Assembly: GCF_900102085.1 (NCBI RefSeq)
Contig: NZ_FMVM01000013.1
Location: forward strand, 1-64,000
Length of the DNA: 64,000 nucleotides
Reading direction: 5' to 3'
Source: Paenibacillus polysaccharolyticus
Lineage (GTDB): Bacteria > Bacillota > Bacilli > Paenibacillales > Paenibacillaceae
The notes under the pieces are model-generated. The model was not told the DNA's origin. It did not search any database and saw nothing but the letters and a program-made list of their open reading frames with translations. Position numbers and translations under genes: made by a program. This document shows, piece by piece, positions 1 through 9,240 of this stretch; the first letter of the stretch is position 1; the number at the start of each line of letters is the position of its first letter.

Positions 1-300
1 CAGTTTATAAGCAAGGCTTTCTATGCTTTTTGTGAAGAAACCGGCTTGGAGCATGAACGGACGCCCATTCGAACTCCCAATAAGAATGCCTTTATTGAAT
101 CATTTCATAGTGTTCTGGAACGAGAATGTTACCAGCGACATTGCTTTGAAAGCTATGAAGAAGCCTTTTCCGAAGTGGATCGATACATCTGTTACTACAA
201 TAAAGACCGCATTCACGGCAGCCTGTACGATTGGTCGCCGACAGATTACCTGCGCCTGGTCAACGATGGAATCATAGAGCCCAAATCCATTGCATTATGA
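1..300 (+). CDS. IS3-family transposase (OrfB type), C-terminal fragment
   Basis: This frame is open from base 1 and encodes about 99 residues, the end of the DDE integrase (rve) domain of an IS3/IS150-type transposase. The motif RTPNKNAFIESFHSVLERE carries the third catalytic acid (E of IESF). It is followed by the usual C-terminal pattern YYNKDRIHGSL...SPTDY. In the family this enzyme cuts and joins IS ends, usually as a frameshift product of orfA and orfB. The start and first two catalytic acids lie upstream, so intactness cannot be judged. Confidence 0.9.
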   Translation, partial: QFISKAFYAFCEETGLEHERTPIRTPNKNAFIESFHSVLERECYQRHCFESYEEAFSEVDRYICYYNKDRIHGSLYDWSPTDYLRLVNDGIIEPKSIAL

Positions 301-356
301 TGCGTTAATCTGAGAAAAAGCTAGCTTGTGTCCAATATTAAGGGGTTGAACCGGTA
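1..356 (+). mobile_element. Right-hand end of an IS3-family insertion sequence
   Basis: The window opens inside an insertion sequence whose transposase ends at 300. The probable right terminal inverted repeat is at about 328-355 and contains TGTCCAATATTAAGGGGTT; read from outside inwards it resembles IS150-group ends, with a CCCC run followed by TTGGACA. The exact boundary is inferred from where the neighbouring 197-bp repeat becomes recognisable (356/357). The left end and the target-site duplication lie outside the window. Confidence 0.7.
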
Positions 357-489
357 CGGAGCTTATTTCCTGAAAATGTAGTCTTTTCACCCTGTTTTCC
401 CCGGTTTGAATGGAAATAAGGCTTCTGGTGATCGTTAGAATATGAAATGACTAAAAATTGCACAGATAAGTTTCGTGGTGATCGTTAGC
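357..489. repeat. 197-bp quadripartite repeat, truncated copy (copy 1)
   Basis: The two reverse units end at 439 and 489 (GGTGATCGTTAG), 50 bp apart, as in the complete copies. The TTATTT of the second forward unit is at 363-368, exactly where a full 197-bp copy ending at 489 predicts it. Everything before about 357 is replaced by IS sequence. This is therefore a copy that has lost its first unit and the first 13-14 bases of the second, probably by IS insertion. Confidence 0.85.
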
Positions 490-620
490 GGTTAGCCGCG
501 AGAGTTACCACTAATTTTTCACAGGACTGTTCCATTGTCTGCAGGAATCATTACGCAAAAACTGAAGCTTCATTTGTTCAATGACTTCTCAGCTATTCCT
601 CAACTACATCCTCCATCTAC

Positions 621-659
621 TTACCTCATTTAATTACCTCATTCAATTACTTCATCTAC
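621..659. repeat. 13-bp tandem repeat, three units
   Basis: TTACCTCATTTAA, TTACCTCATTCAA and TTACTTCATCTAC follow one another without a gap, and the preceding 17 bases look like a more decayed unit. The array lies downstream of the MFS gene (which ends at 740 on the minus strand) in a pyrimidine-rich stretch. No further gene or clear terminator is visible between 490 and 739. Confidence 0.7.
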
Positions 660-739
660 TGAACTCATCTAGCTCGTACTGCGAATTTCCCAGCACGCAG
701 TGCTCTGCTTCATGCGAGGGTGGTCAGCCACATCCCCAC

Positions 740-1978
740 TTACTTGTCTTCATCCATATTGCCCATCTCGGTCAGCACCGTTGGCTGGTATCCATTACGA
801 CGGTTCCACAGCCACATGATGGCAAAGCCGGCAGCTCCGATGAGTGAGAAGAAGACACCGATGTTGTACATTACCTCTGCACCGAAGCTCTGGAATAGCC
901 AACCGCCAAACAGCCCGGCAATGACGCCGGAGAGACCACCCCAAGCCATCGTATACACCGCTTGCCCGGAGGAGCGGTAAGGCCGTGGAATAAACAGCAT
1001 CGTCAGTTGTGTGCCCACATAGAAATAACCGCCAAAGGTGACCGAGTGCATGAGTTGAATAAAGACAACCTCCATCGGGTTGTTAGCCAGTGCCATGAGC
1101 TGCCAGCGAAGAGCAAACAACAGGCTGACCAGAATCAGAGAGCCCAGTAGTATGCTCATTTTGCGTTTCAGTAACCGATCCAGCAACAGGAACACACCCA
1201 CTTCGAGAATAGAGGATGTGAAGATGGCCCAGCCGACCATCTGTTTGTCGCCACCCATCTCTACAATATAAAGAGACATAAATGTACTGTTCATGGCATT
1301 GGGTACCGAAACGAGCACCCCAAGGCCGATAAAGATCATAAAATACGGATTAAACATCACTTTGCCGAACCGCCGAAACGTCACAATCGGGGTATCGGAA
1401 GCAATGGGCTGCCTTGGCAGAAGTACAGAGAATATAAACGCTACAGCAATCATACATGCAAAAATAATGGACACACTGCTCACGCCAAAGCGGTCAATAA
1501 CCGGCCCGGCAGCAACTGCAGTCAGCGCCCAACCTAGAGAGCCCCAGAGCCGAAAGGATCCGAATTTCTGACCTGTACCGTCGATATAACCGAGAATCAG
1601 GCTGTTGGTTTGAGCGAATAAGGGACTTTGGAAAAAATAAAAGAAAATCATGGCTACATAGATCCAGGCATACGAGGGCGCATAAAATACACCCTGTGCA
1701 AGCACAAAGGTGCCTCCCATCATCATCATTAGCACAATACGGATATTGCGCGACTTATCGCTCCAGAATCCCCAGAACGGATTGGCAAACAGAGATACAA
1801 AAGGACCGATGGCCATGAGGCTTCCAATCTCCAGTTTGGTCATACCAATCTCTTGAAGATAGAGCTGCAGGAATCCGGCAAAGATCGAAATGGCTCCGTA
1901 GATGAAAAAGTTATATAGTTTCAAAGAGGTCAGCGAGGAAGTGCCTCTCACAGGTGCAGATCTGTCCAATTGAGCCAT
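740..1978 (-). CDS. MFS transporter (MFS_1-like / nucleoside-H+ symporter type)
   Basis: A 412-residue integral membrane protein with about 12 hydrophobic segments, the usual length for a single MFS carrier. The loop after helix 2 has NPFWGFWSDKSRN, a form of the family's G-x3-D-R/K motif. It resembles the MFS_1-like group related to LacY, nucleoside and phenylpropionate carriers, but the substrate cannot be read from sequence. It is divergent from mobA and probably monocistronic. The ATG at 1978 touches its own AAAGGA ribosome site, so the TTG at 1969 (codon 4, better spacing) may be the real start. Confidence 0.8.
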   Translation of the reverse strand: MAQLDRSAPVRGTSSLTSLKLYNFFIYGAISIFAGFLQLYLQEIGMTKLEIGSLMAIGPFVSLFANPFWGFWSDKSRNIRIVLMMMMGGTFVLAQGVFYAPSYAWIYVAMIFFYFFQSPLFAQTNSLILGYIDGTGQKFGSFRLWGSLGWALTAVAAGPVIDRFGVSSVSIIFACMIAVAFIFSVLLPRQPIASDTPIVTFRRFGKVMFNPYFMIFIGLGVLVSVPNAMNSTFMSLYIVEMGGDKQMVGWAIFTSSILEVGVFLLLDRLLKRKMSILLGSLILVSLLFALRWQLMALANNPMEVVFIQLMHSVTFGGYFYVGTQLTMLFIPRPYRSSGQAVYTMAWGGLSGVIAGLFGGWLFQSFGAEVMYNIGVFFSLIGAAGFAIMWLWNRRNGYQPTVLTEMGNMDEDK

Positions 1979-2175
1979 TCCTTTCCGAATCGAATCATAT
2001 TGTTCAATGTATCATTTGTTGAAAGGGGATTCAACGTATAGAATATATGAATTAAAGGTATGTCCTATCCCATAACGGATGTAACGAAATGTATAATATG
2101 GATATGTGCTTTATAAGTTCGGTGTAATATTGCACGAATAGAAAACTCAGGTTCTGACGGGAAGAGGAGAGTGCT

Positions 2176-2820
2176 ATGGACGCTGAAAAATGGACAGGCA
2201 TTATATTGGCAGGTGGATTATCCAGCCGAATGGGAACGAACAAAGCACTACTCGAACTGAATGGTTCAGCCGTGTTAACTCATATAAACAATGCGATCAG
2301 ACCCGCCGTATCCCGGGTTGTTGTTGCAGCGGGGCCGAGCGAAGCAATTTACACCGCACTAGGGGATGAAGACTTCGAATGCGTACAGGATGCTTACCCG
2401 GGCAAGGGGCCACTTGCGGGGCTCCACGCAGCACTCAATGCCTCCCAGACAGAGTGGAATCTGGTCAGTGCCTGTGACATGCCGCTTCTGCAAACCTCTT
2501 TTTTCAATGGAATGAAGAGGCTCACAGTACAGTATCCAACATGCAACGCCATCGTTCCGCGAGTAGAAGGACGCATTCATCCCCTTGCAGGGGTTTACCA
2601 CATACATGTGCTTCCCGAGCTAGAACAGTGCCTTATTCATGACCGGTTGCGTGTCATTCGCTGGCTGGAAGAGATCGGTTGCCATTTTGCCGAAATAGAC
2701 GAACTGGAGCAAGTAGGTATTGAACATGCCGCACTACAATTGAGCAATATGAATACTCCCGAAGAATTCGAAATTATACGAATTCATCTTCAGCGTTCGG
2801 AGTTTCCTTCTGGAGGTTGA
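2176..2820 (+). CDS. mobA: Molybdenum cofactor guanylyltransferase
   Basis: A 214-residue nucleotidyltransferase that would transfer GMP to molybdopterin to make the MGD form of the cofactor in the cytoplasm. The diagnostic N-terminal signature LAGGLSSRMGTNK is at residues 11-23, followed by GPLAGL and the acidic CDMPLL motif expected of the GT-A-like fold. A GAGGAG ribosome site precedes the ATG. Its 3' end overlaps the convergent AraC-type gene by 31 bp. The other molybdopterin gene here, moaA, is 14 kb away, so the pathway is scattered. Confidence 0.9.
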   Translation: MDAEKWTGIILAGGLSSRMGTNKALLELNGSAVLTHINNAIRPAVSRVVVAAGPSEAIYTALGDEDFECVQDAYPGKGPLAGLHAALNASQTEWNLVSACDMPLLQTSFFNGMKRLTVQYPTCNAIVPRVEGRIHPLAGVYHIHVLPELEQCLIHDRLRVIRWLEEIGCHFAEIDELEQVGIEHAALQLSNMNTPEEFEIIRIHLQRSEFPSGG

Positions 2821-3761
2821 GCAACGGGATTCAGGCTATTCTCTGCATGTTGATTTCGATAGAGTAGAGGGCTTTGGCCTGTCCAGCGTTTGAATTGTCT
2901 ACTGAAATGAGACAAATGGGTGTAACCAAGTTTGATGGCAATCTCCCCAAGCGAAAGATCAGGTTGCTCGATCAACACCTTGGCCTCTTGCAGTTTCAGG
3001 CTGGACAGGTAGGCCCGCGGAGAATGACCAAATACTTTGCGAAAAACCTGTAAACCATATCCCGGACTAATGCCAAACGACGAAATGATCTGCTCGACTT
3101 TGACCGAAGATACATTGTCGTCCCGTGATCGTAACTGGGCATGGAAAGCCTGCTTGATCGCTTCAGCGATCGCTCCTGCGTAATGCATGGCGGTCGGAGC
3201 AGGGGCATGAGCAGCATCAACCGAGATCGTGGACTCGGGTGTATTCTCTGCTGCTTGAGATAACAGCGCAAACAGTTCGAACATCCGTGCTTGCATGAGT
3301 AATTTGTCTGTGGACGAATAAGCCTCGGCTGTATTAATCATGCTCATCCAGCTTTCAAGCACGGCTCTTATTTTCATATTATCTCCCGTACCGGCGGCAT
3401 AGATTCTGCTACGCTGGGACATGAGTTTTAAGGTGAATACCGGATCATCCACGTTAAAATGTGCGCTAAAATAGGTCATACCCTCCGCAGAAATACATGT
3501 ATTGGTATGTTTGAATCCGGGCGGAATGAGCAGAATAGAGCCTTCATCCACCGTATACGTGTAGCCATGAATCACACTTTCCTGCGTTCCCTGAATGATC
3601 AGAATGATCTCAAAGCCCGGATGTGTCTCCTCAGGCATAGCCCACCTATATGGAACTTGCTGGCTATGAGCGCCATAAAATTTGATGTTACAATCGATAA
3701 TTGGAAGCCAGTGAGCCAGCGTATGGTATGGCATCTCTCGAAGCTGCGAACGGATATCCAT
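2790..3761 (-). CDS. AraC-family transcriptional regulator
   Basis: A 323-residue regulator with an N-terminal cupin-like sugar-sensing domain (IPPGFKHTN region) and a C-terminal pair of AraC helix-turn-helix motifs (EIAIKLGYTHLSHFSRQFKR). The ATG at 3761 is chosen because GAGGTG lies 7 bases upstream; a longer reading from 3812 has no ribosome site. It is divergent from the GH42 beta-galactosidase, so it most likely controls that gene in response to a sugar; this is inference from position. It overlaps the end of mobA tail to tail. Confidence 0.87.
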   Translation of the reverse strand: MDIRSQLREMPYHTLAHWLPIIDCNIKFYGAHSQQVPYRWAMPEETHPGFEIILIIQGTQESVIHGYTYTVDEGSILLIPPGFKHTNTCISAEGMTYFSAHFNVDDPVFTLKLMSQRSRIYAAGTGDNMKIRAVLESWMSMINTAEAYSSTDKLLMQARMFELFALLSQAAENTPESTISVDAAHAPAPTAMHYAGAIAEAIKQAFHAQLRSRDDNVSSVKVEQIISSFGISPGYGLQVFRKVFGHSPRAYLSSLKLQEAKVLIEQPDLSLGEIAIKLGYTHLSHFSRQFKRWTGQSPLLYRNQHAENSLNPVAQPPEGNSER

Positions 3762-3919
3762 GACATTCACCTCGGAAAAGGGTAAAAAATACTCGCCTTG
3801 TGCCATCGGCACTATGCATGTACTTCATTATAATCAGTTTAACACGGACATCCTAATATATCGGGATATGCATGTGTATCAACAGATAATAAACAACGAA
3901 TAAAACGATACTAGCATTA

Positions 3920-3934
3920 ATGTAAACGCTACCA
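3920..3934 (+). promoter_or_regulatory. Catabolite-responsive element (cre) upstream of GH42 gene
   Basis: ATGTAAACGCTACCA fits the Bacillus CcpA cre consensus WTGNAARCGNWWNCA at every position. It sits 53 bp before the GH42 start, between the divergent AraC and GH42 genes, and implies carbon catabolite repression by CcpA-HPr(Ser-P). Confidence 0.75.
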
Positions 3935-3986
3935 TTAGAAGCGGGAACATGTCAACTTACCTTATGCACTCAAAGGAGACTATTTC

Positions 3987-5993
3987 ATGGACAAATTATT
4001 ATACGGCGTAGCCTATTATGATGAATATATGCCATATGAAAGACTGGACAAGGACATTCTGATGATGAAGGATGCTGGGATCAATGTTGTACGCATCGCC
4101 GAATCAACGTGGAGTACCCATGAACCCCAAAATGGCGTGTTTGATTTCACTTCCGTCGATCGGGTACTGGATGCCATGCATGCGGCCGGAATTCATGTCA
4201 TCGTAGGCACGCCAACGTATGCTGTTCCGACGTGGATGGTGAAGGAGCACCCGGACGTGCTTGCAACAACCGCACAGGGACCTGGAAAATATGGAGCAAG
4301 ACAGATTATGGACATCACGCATCCGACGTATCTGTTTTATGCAGAGCGCATCATTCGTAAGCTGATCTCACGCGTGAGTAAACATCCGGCTGTCATTGGA
4401 TATCAGACAGATAATGAAACGAAGCACTACAACACAGCTGGAGACAACGTGCAGTTACAGTTTGTTAAATATATGCGGAACAAGTTTAGCTCGCTGGACG
4501 AGCTAAACAAGGAGTTTGGACTGGACTACTGGAGTAACCGCATCAATAGCTGGGAAGACTTCCCTTCCGTTGTGGGTACGATTAACGGTAGCCTGGGAGC
4601 AGAGTTTGCCAAGTTCCAGCGGCAATTGGTCACGGATTTCTTGGCTTGGCAAGTAGGGATTGTGAATGAGTACAAACAGGAAGGCCAGTTTGTTACCCAG
4701 AACTTTGACTTTGAATGGCGCGGGTATTCCTACGGCATTCAGGGGGATGTGGATCATTTTGCAGCATCCCGACCTTTTGACATCACCAGTGTAGATATCT
4801 ATCATCCTTCCCAAGACGAGTTAACCGGCATTGAGATTTCGTTCGGAGGAGATGTGGCGCGTTCCACCAAACAATCCAACTACCTTGTTCTGGAGACCGA
4901 AGCACAGGCCTTCTGGCATTGGGTTCCTTATCCGGGCCAACTGCGATTACAGGCATTCAGTCATCTGGCTTCTGGGGCTAACATGGTTGCCTACTGGCAT
5001 TGGCACTCGCTGCACAATTCGTTTGAGACCTACTGGAAAGGCCTGCTAAGCCATGATTTCGAACCGAATCCGGTGTATAACGAAGCGCAGACAATTGGCC
5101 GCGATTTTGCTCGCCTGAGTCCTAAGCTGGTGAATCTGAAGAAAACAAATCGGGTGGCTTTACTGTTCAGTAACGAGGCGTTAACCTCCATCAAGTGGTT
5201 TGGCTTTAACTTTACCAGTGACAAGAACTACAACGACGTTGTGCGCTGGATGTACGATGAGCTGTATAAAATGAACATTGGCTGCGATCTTATCGATCCT
5301 TCCGTGGAGAGTTATGCAGATTATGATGTGCTAGTGGTGCCTGCTCTGTATGCGGCTACGGATGCGTTGCTGGAAAAATTAAACCAATTTGTACAGGACG
5401 GCGGACATATCGTGTACTCGTTCAAGAGCGGTTTTGCCAATGAGCATATCAAAGTTCGTTCTTCACGTCAGCCCGGACTGATCAGTGAAGCATGTGGCAT
5501 TAGCTACAACTTGTTTGTTGAGCCAAAGCATGTTGGGCTACGCGATGATCCATTTGGCGTAGGTGAGGAGCATAATCAGGTACACACCTGGATGGAGCTC
5601 ATTACACCGACGACTGCGGAGGTACTCGCTTGGTATGATCATCCACATTGGGGAGAGTATGCGGCGATCACGCAAAATAACTACGGTAAAGGCAAAGCAA
5701 CATACGTTGGCTGTTATACGAGCGCTGCCGTCATTCGCAAGGTGCTGGAACGTGTGATGAAGGACGCGGGTGTATGGGGGGCGGATCAGGAGCTTGCTTT
5801 TCCAATCATTGTGAAGACGGGTTTGAACGATCATGGGCATACCATCCGCTACTATTTCAACTATTCGGATGAGCCGGTTTCCTTCAAGAATCCGTATAGC
5901 GAAGGGACAGAGCTATTATCAGGAGATTCGATTGCCGCTGGGCAGGAGATCAAGCTGGAACGATGGGGCGTACGCATTATCGAACAGAACTAG
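3987..5993 (+). CDS. GH42 beta-galactosidase
   Basis: A 668-residue glycoside hydrolase of family 42, cytoplasmic (no signal peptide), expected to hydrolyse beta-galactosides. An N-terminal TIM barrel carries the acid/base Glu144 in QTDNET and the likely nucleophile Glu303 in VLETEAQ. A trimerisation/Rossmann-like domain (about residues 390-590) and a beta domain follow, which is the full family architecture. AAAGGAG lies 9 bases before the ATG. It has a cre site upstream and a sugar two-component system plus ABC importer downstream, so it probably acts on imported galacto-oligosaccharides. Arabinosidase side activity is possible in this family. Confidence 0.9.
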   Translation: MDKLLYGVAYYDEYMPYERLDKDILMMKDAGINVVRIAESTWSTHEPQNGVFDFTSVDRVLDAMHAAGIHVIVGTPTYAVPTWMVKEHPDVLATTAQGPGKYGARQIMDITHPTYLFYAERIIRKLISRVSKHPAVIGYQTDNETKHYNTAGDNVQLQFVKYMRNKFSSLDELNKEFGLDYWSNRINSWEDFPSVVGTINGSLGAEFAKFQRQLVTDFLAWQVGIVNEYKQEGQFVTQNFDFEWRGYSYGIQGDVDHFAASRPFDITSVDIYHPSQDELTGIEISFGGDVARSTKQSNYLVLETEAQAFWHWVPYPGQLRLQAFSHLASGANMVAYWHWHSLHNSFETYWKGLLSHDFEPNPVYNEAQTIGRDFARLSPKLVNLKKTNRVALLFSNEALTSIKWFGFNFTSDKNYNDVVRWMYDELYKMNIGCDLIDPSVESYADYDVLVVPALYAATDALLEKLNQFVQDGGHIVYSFKSGFANEHIKVRSSRQPGLISEACGISYNLFVEPKHVGLRDDPFGVGEEHNQVHTWMELITPTTAEVLAWYDHPHWGEYAAITQNNYGKGKATYVGCYTSAAVIRKVLERVMKDAGVWGADQELAFPIIVKTGLNDHGHTIRYYFNYSDEPVSFKNPYSEGTELLSGDSIAAGQEIKLERWGVRIIEQN

Positions 5994-6035
5994 GGAATAA
6001 TAGAAAAACCTGAAAAAGCGAAGCGTTCGCCTAAA

Positions 6036-6054
6036 AGCTTTCTGCAAGAAAGCT
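6036..6054. other. Perfect hairpin 3' of the GH42 gene
   Basis: AGCTTTCT-GCA-AGAAAGCT is an 8-bp stem with a 3-base loop, flanked by a second small palindrome GCGAAGCGTTCGC at about 6018-6030. There is no T-tract, so it is not a textbook terminator. Function unknown. Confidence 0.5.
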
Positions 6055-6222
6055 CCATCGGAAGCATACGCTTATCACCGGATTTTCCCTTTTGGAAAAA
6101 GGAATCAAAAAAATTTGGGGATAACCGCTACTCTCCAGGTTATTCTGTCATCGGAGTGGCCTGTGTAAAATCTTGGTTCAACATTCACTTCATATTTTCC
6201 GAAAAAAATAACAAGACCATGG

Positions 6223-6258
6223 CGCCCTCGCTTTGAAGCTGGGGCGTTTGTCTTATTT
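6223..6258 (+). terminator. Probable terminator between GH42 and the sensor kinase
   Basis: CGCCCTCGCTT...AAGCTGGGGCG forms an imperfect GC-rich hairpin followed by a T-rich tract (TTTGTCTTATTTT). It would separate the GH42 transcript from the kinase gene that starts 22 bp later, perhaps with read-through. Confidence 0.55.
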
Positions 6259-6279
6259 TAGCTCAGGAGTGGATGCGCT

Positions 6280-8076
6280 GTGTTTAACGAATTCTACCGT
6301 CGGCTGATAGACCCTTTCAAGCGCAGCATTCGTAATAAATTGATACTGACCATGACCCTGGTCGCTGTACTGCCAGTCATTGTGATAACTGCGGTAGCCG
6401 CGGAGAATGCGCGTTCCTCCATGGAAGCCGAGGTTATGGATACGAACCGGGTCAATATGAATTGGGCCTCTGTCTATCTGGCAGAACAGTTTACCCGCAT
6501 GAATAATATCATTTATTCTATTCAGATCAGTGATGAGCTACATCAGTATTTGGCGTTGGGCCAGGAAGCTCCTGCTTCCAGCCGTTTTGACGAACAAAAG
6601 GCTGTTTTTAATATGCTGAACAGTGTGTACTATTCTGCTGGCAATTATGTGTTTGGGGTCGAACTGTACTTGAAGGAGCAGGACACCCTGTTCACCTTCA
6701 ATTCTATGGAATCCCGAATTAAGACGGTTGCGGATATTCCCCAAGGGTATCATAAGCTTTTTACGGAGCATAAAGATTTTACAATTATTAATGATCCGGT
6801 AGATCCGCAAAAGTTCCATATGACTCGTAGCATGAACCGTTTTGAGGATCAGGCTCAGATCGGAGCAATCGGTCTGGAGATCAAGTGGGCCGAGTTTAAC
6901 CAGACGCTTGAACTGCTCGACAGCAGGGGAGATTATACCGCCTATATCGGAGACAGTTCAGGTCATCCGGTATATCAGCCGAACTCCTCCATCCAGCCAT
7001 CGGATGAAGCGTTGAAGAAGCTGAGCGAAACGAAGAATAACGCGGGTTTTATTCGTACAGCACAGGAATATATTTTCTATCACGATATTGAGTCGACAGG
7101 GCTACGGGTGATTAAAATCGTACCGGATCATGTCATTAACGAGAGTGCACTGGAAACGATGAAGTATGGGCTAGTTGTGGGCGGAGTGGCAACGGTCGTG
7201 TCTGTTGCTCTGGCGGCACTGGTCGCTTGGCGAACCTCTAAACCTATTGTCAGACTGGCGAATTCAATGAAGGGTATCCAGTTGATCAAGGATCGTAAAG
7301 TAGAGCGTAGCGGACGAGTGGATGAGATTGGCCTACTGGAGAAAAATCTGCACGGTATGGCTAGTCGAATTCGGGAGCATATCCGGGATAACTATTTGAT
7401 GAATCTGGAGAAACAGACAGCCGAGCTCAAAGCACTACAATCCCAGATTCATCCCCACTTTCTGCAAAATACATTACAAATGATCGGTGGCATGGTCTAT
7501 TCGCAAAAGCCGGCAGATAGCTACAAGGTGATCCGGGCATTAAGCGAGATGTTCCGCTATATTGTACGGGCACCGGACGGCCTTGTCCCTCTGCAATCCG
7601 AACTGGATCAATTGGAGCATTATATGCTGATTCAGAAGCAACGTTTTGCCACCCGGCTTGAATATAAGCTGGAAATTACGGGAGAACTCCGAGAGTGTTA
7701 TATTCCGAAGTTATCCTTACAGCCTATTGTAGAAAATGCATTTTTGCACGGGCTGGAGAAAAAGCCTGGGGAGTGGAAGCTAGGCATCGAAGTGCTCTGT
7801 GATCCACAGCAGGGTAGGGTGACGATTCAAATTTGTGATAATGGCATGGGTATGGAGCCGGACAGGCTCGTAGAGATGCAATCCAAACTGGAACGCATTA
7901 CGCGGTATACCGATCGGGTATGGAACTCAGGCACGAGTATTGGACTGCTCAATGCCGCATCACGAATGGTGATGCATTTTGGACCCGATTACGGTATGCG
8001 TATGGAAAGTAAACTTGGGCAGGGAACAAAAGTGATCGTAACGATCCCCTGCACAACAGGAGGCGAGCCCTTGTGA
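6280..8076 (+). CDS. Sensor histidine kinase, YesM type
   Basis: A 598-residue membrane sensor. TM1 is at about residues 20-40, an extracytoplasmic sensor region spans about 41-295, TM2 is at about 296-317, and a HAMP-like linker follows. The His_kinase (LytS/YesM) domain has phosphoacceptor His391 in QSQIHPHFLQNTLQ, the N box QPIVENAFLHG and the G box DNGMGM. The start is GTG, with AGGAG 11 bases upstream. It overlaps the response-regulator gene by 4 bp and forms one operon with it. In Paenibacillus such pairs commonly sense sugars and drive the adjacent ABC importer; here that would be the genes at 9315-12537. Confidence 0.92.
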   Translation: MFNEFYRRLIDPFKRSIRNKLILTMTLVAVLPVIVITAVAAENARSSMEAEVMDTNRVNMNWASVYLAEQFTRMNNIIYSIQISDELHQYLALGQEAPASSRFDEQKAVFNMLNSVYYSAGNYVFGVELYLKEQDTLFTFNSMESRIKTVADIPQGYHKLFTEHKDFTIINDPVDPQKFHMTRSMNRFEDQAQIGAIGLEIKWAEFNQTLELLDSRGDYTAYIGDSSGHPVYQPNSSIQPSDEALKKLSETKNNAGFIRTAQEYIFYHDIESTGLRVIKIVPDHVINESALETMKYGLVVGGVATVVSVALAALVAWRTSKPIVRLANSMKGIQLIKDRKVERSGRVDEIGLLEKNLHGMASRIREHIRDNYLMNLEKQTAELKALQSQIHPHFLQNTLQMIGGMVYSQKPADSYKVIRALSEMFRYIVRAPDGLVPLQSELDQLEHYMLIQKQRFATRLEYKLEITGELRECYIPKLSLQPIVENAFLHGLEKKPGEWKLGIEVLCDPQQGRVTIQICDNGMGMEPDRLVEMQSKLERITRYTDRVWNSGTSIGLLNAASRMVMHFGPDYGMRMESKLGQGTKVIVTIPCTTGGEPL

Positions 8077-9173
8077 GCAAGGAGATCTATAGAGTGTTGC
8101 TGGTGGATGATGAGCCGTGGAATCGCGATATTTTACGTAATCTTGGTGAATGGGATGAGCTCGGCTTGGTGGTCTGCGGTGAAGCAGAGGATGGAGAACA
8201 GGCGATACAGATGGTCAAGACGTTGCAACCTCATCTTATTATTACGGACATGCGTATGCCTGGATCGGATGGTGTCGAGCTGATGCAGACGCTGAGCAGT
8301 CAGTACCCGGAGATTAAGGTTGTTGTGGTGAGCGGTTATGATGATTTTAATTATGCCAAACACGCTCTGCGGTATCGTGCAGCTGACTACCTGCTGAAAC
8401 CGGTGAATCCGGATGAACTAAATGCTACGCTGGCGAAATGTAGTCATGAACTGGATAAAGCTGCTACGGCACCGGAAGTGTGGGAAGCTTATCCGGCTTC
8501 ATTCGCGGGTGAATTCTCTCTGTTCCAGCAGCAAGCACGTCTGCGCTTCAACGACTTGAACCTGACGAGCCTGCGGGAATGGTTTCATCAATTAGAGCAG
8601 AAGCTGGAACAAAACGAGGTTCGCAGACCTCGCCAGCTTGGACGTGCGGTTTATGAGCTGCAGAATATACTGGACGAGCTATGTGTGTCCAATGGGCTGT
8701 TCGATCGTCCGGAAGAGGGACTATTGCCTCCTGCAGCAGCGCTGGGTTCGATCCGGGCGGCTGTGGAATGGATCTCCGCTTCCTATTATCAGGCGCTGGA
8801 ACAATTAATTGCCCAGCGTAAGTATAAGAACAAGCTGAACCTCGAAGAGGTAAAGCAATATATGCAGCAACACTGCATGGAGATGATTACGCTGGAGCAG
8901 CTTGCCCAGATCTTTTTTGTCAGTAAGGAATATTTGAGCAAAGCTTTCAAGAAAGAATATGACGTGAACGTGACCGATTATGTGGTTCAACTTCGGATGA
9001 CCAAAGCCAAAGAGTGGGTGATGGATGATCAGATTCCATTCAAACATATCGCCGAGATGACGGGGTATGAAGATGTGTCCTACTTCTATCGGGTATTCAA
9101 AAAGCACTTTGGTGTGTCACCCGGAGAGATGCGCAAAGGCCAGCATAAGTTGCCTAACCCATTCCCCGAATGA
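8073..9173 (+). CDS. Response regulator with AraC DNA-binding domain, YesN type
   Basis: A 366-residue regulator. The receiver domain (residues 1-120) has the acidic pair in LLVDDEP, phosphoacceptor Asp59 (IITDMRMPG) and Lys109 (YLLKPV). A helical linker follows, then two AraC-type helix-turn-helices at about 265-355 (LAQIFFVSKEYLSKAFKKEY and IAEMTGYEDVSYFYRVFKKHF). GTG start, with a 4-bp overlap with the kinase and AGGAGG upstream. It is the cognate partner of the YesM-type kinase and the likely activator of the ABC operon that follows. Confidence 0.93.
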   Translation: MSKEIYRVLLVDDEPWNRDILRNLGEWDELGLVVCGEAEDGEQAIQMVKTLQPHLIITDMRMPGSDGVELMQTLSSQYPEIKVVVVSGYDDFNYAKHALRYRAADYLLKPVNPDELNATLAKCSHELDKAATAPEVWEAYPASFAGEFSLFQQQARLRFNDLNLTSLREWFHQLEQKLEQNEVRRPRQLGRAVYELQNILDELCVSNGLFDRPEEGLLPPAAALGSIRAAVEWISASYYQALEQLIAQRKYKNKLNLEEVKQYMQQHCMEMITLEQLAQIFFVSKEYLSKAFKKEYDVNVTDYVVQLRMTKAKEWVMDDQIPFKHIAEMTGYEDVSYFYRVFKKHFGVSPGEMRKGQHKLPNPFPE

Positions 9174-9188
9174 ATCATTCGGGGAATG
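9160..9188 (+). terminator. Perfect 13-bp hairpin spanning the response-regulator stop codon
   Basis: CATTCCCCGAATG-AAT-CATTCGGGGAATG. The TGA stop (9171-9173) lies at the stem/loop junction. It has no good T-tract, so it may act as an mRNA 3' stabiliser or a weak terminator between the regulatory pair and the transporter genes. Confidence 0.6.
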
Positions 9189-9240
9189 TTGCTTGAATTA
9201 AGGTTTAAAATAATCCAATGGAAGAGTCTAATTTTGTCCA

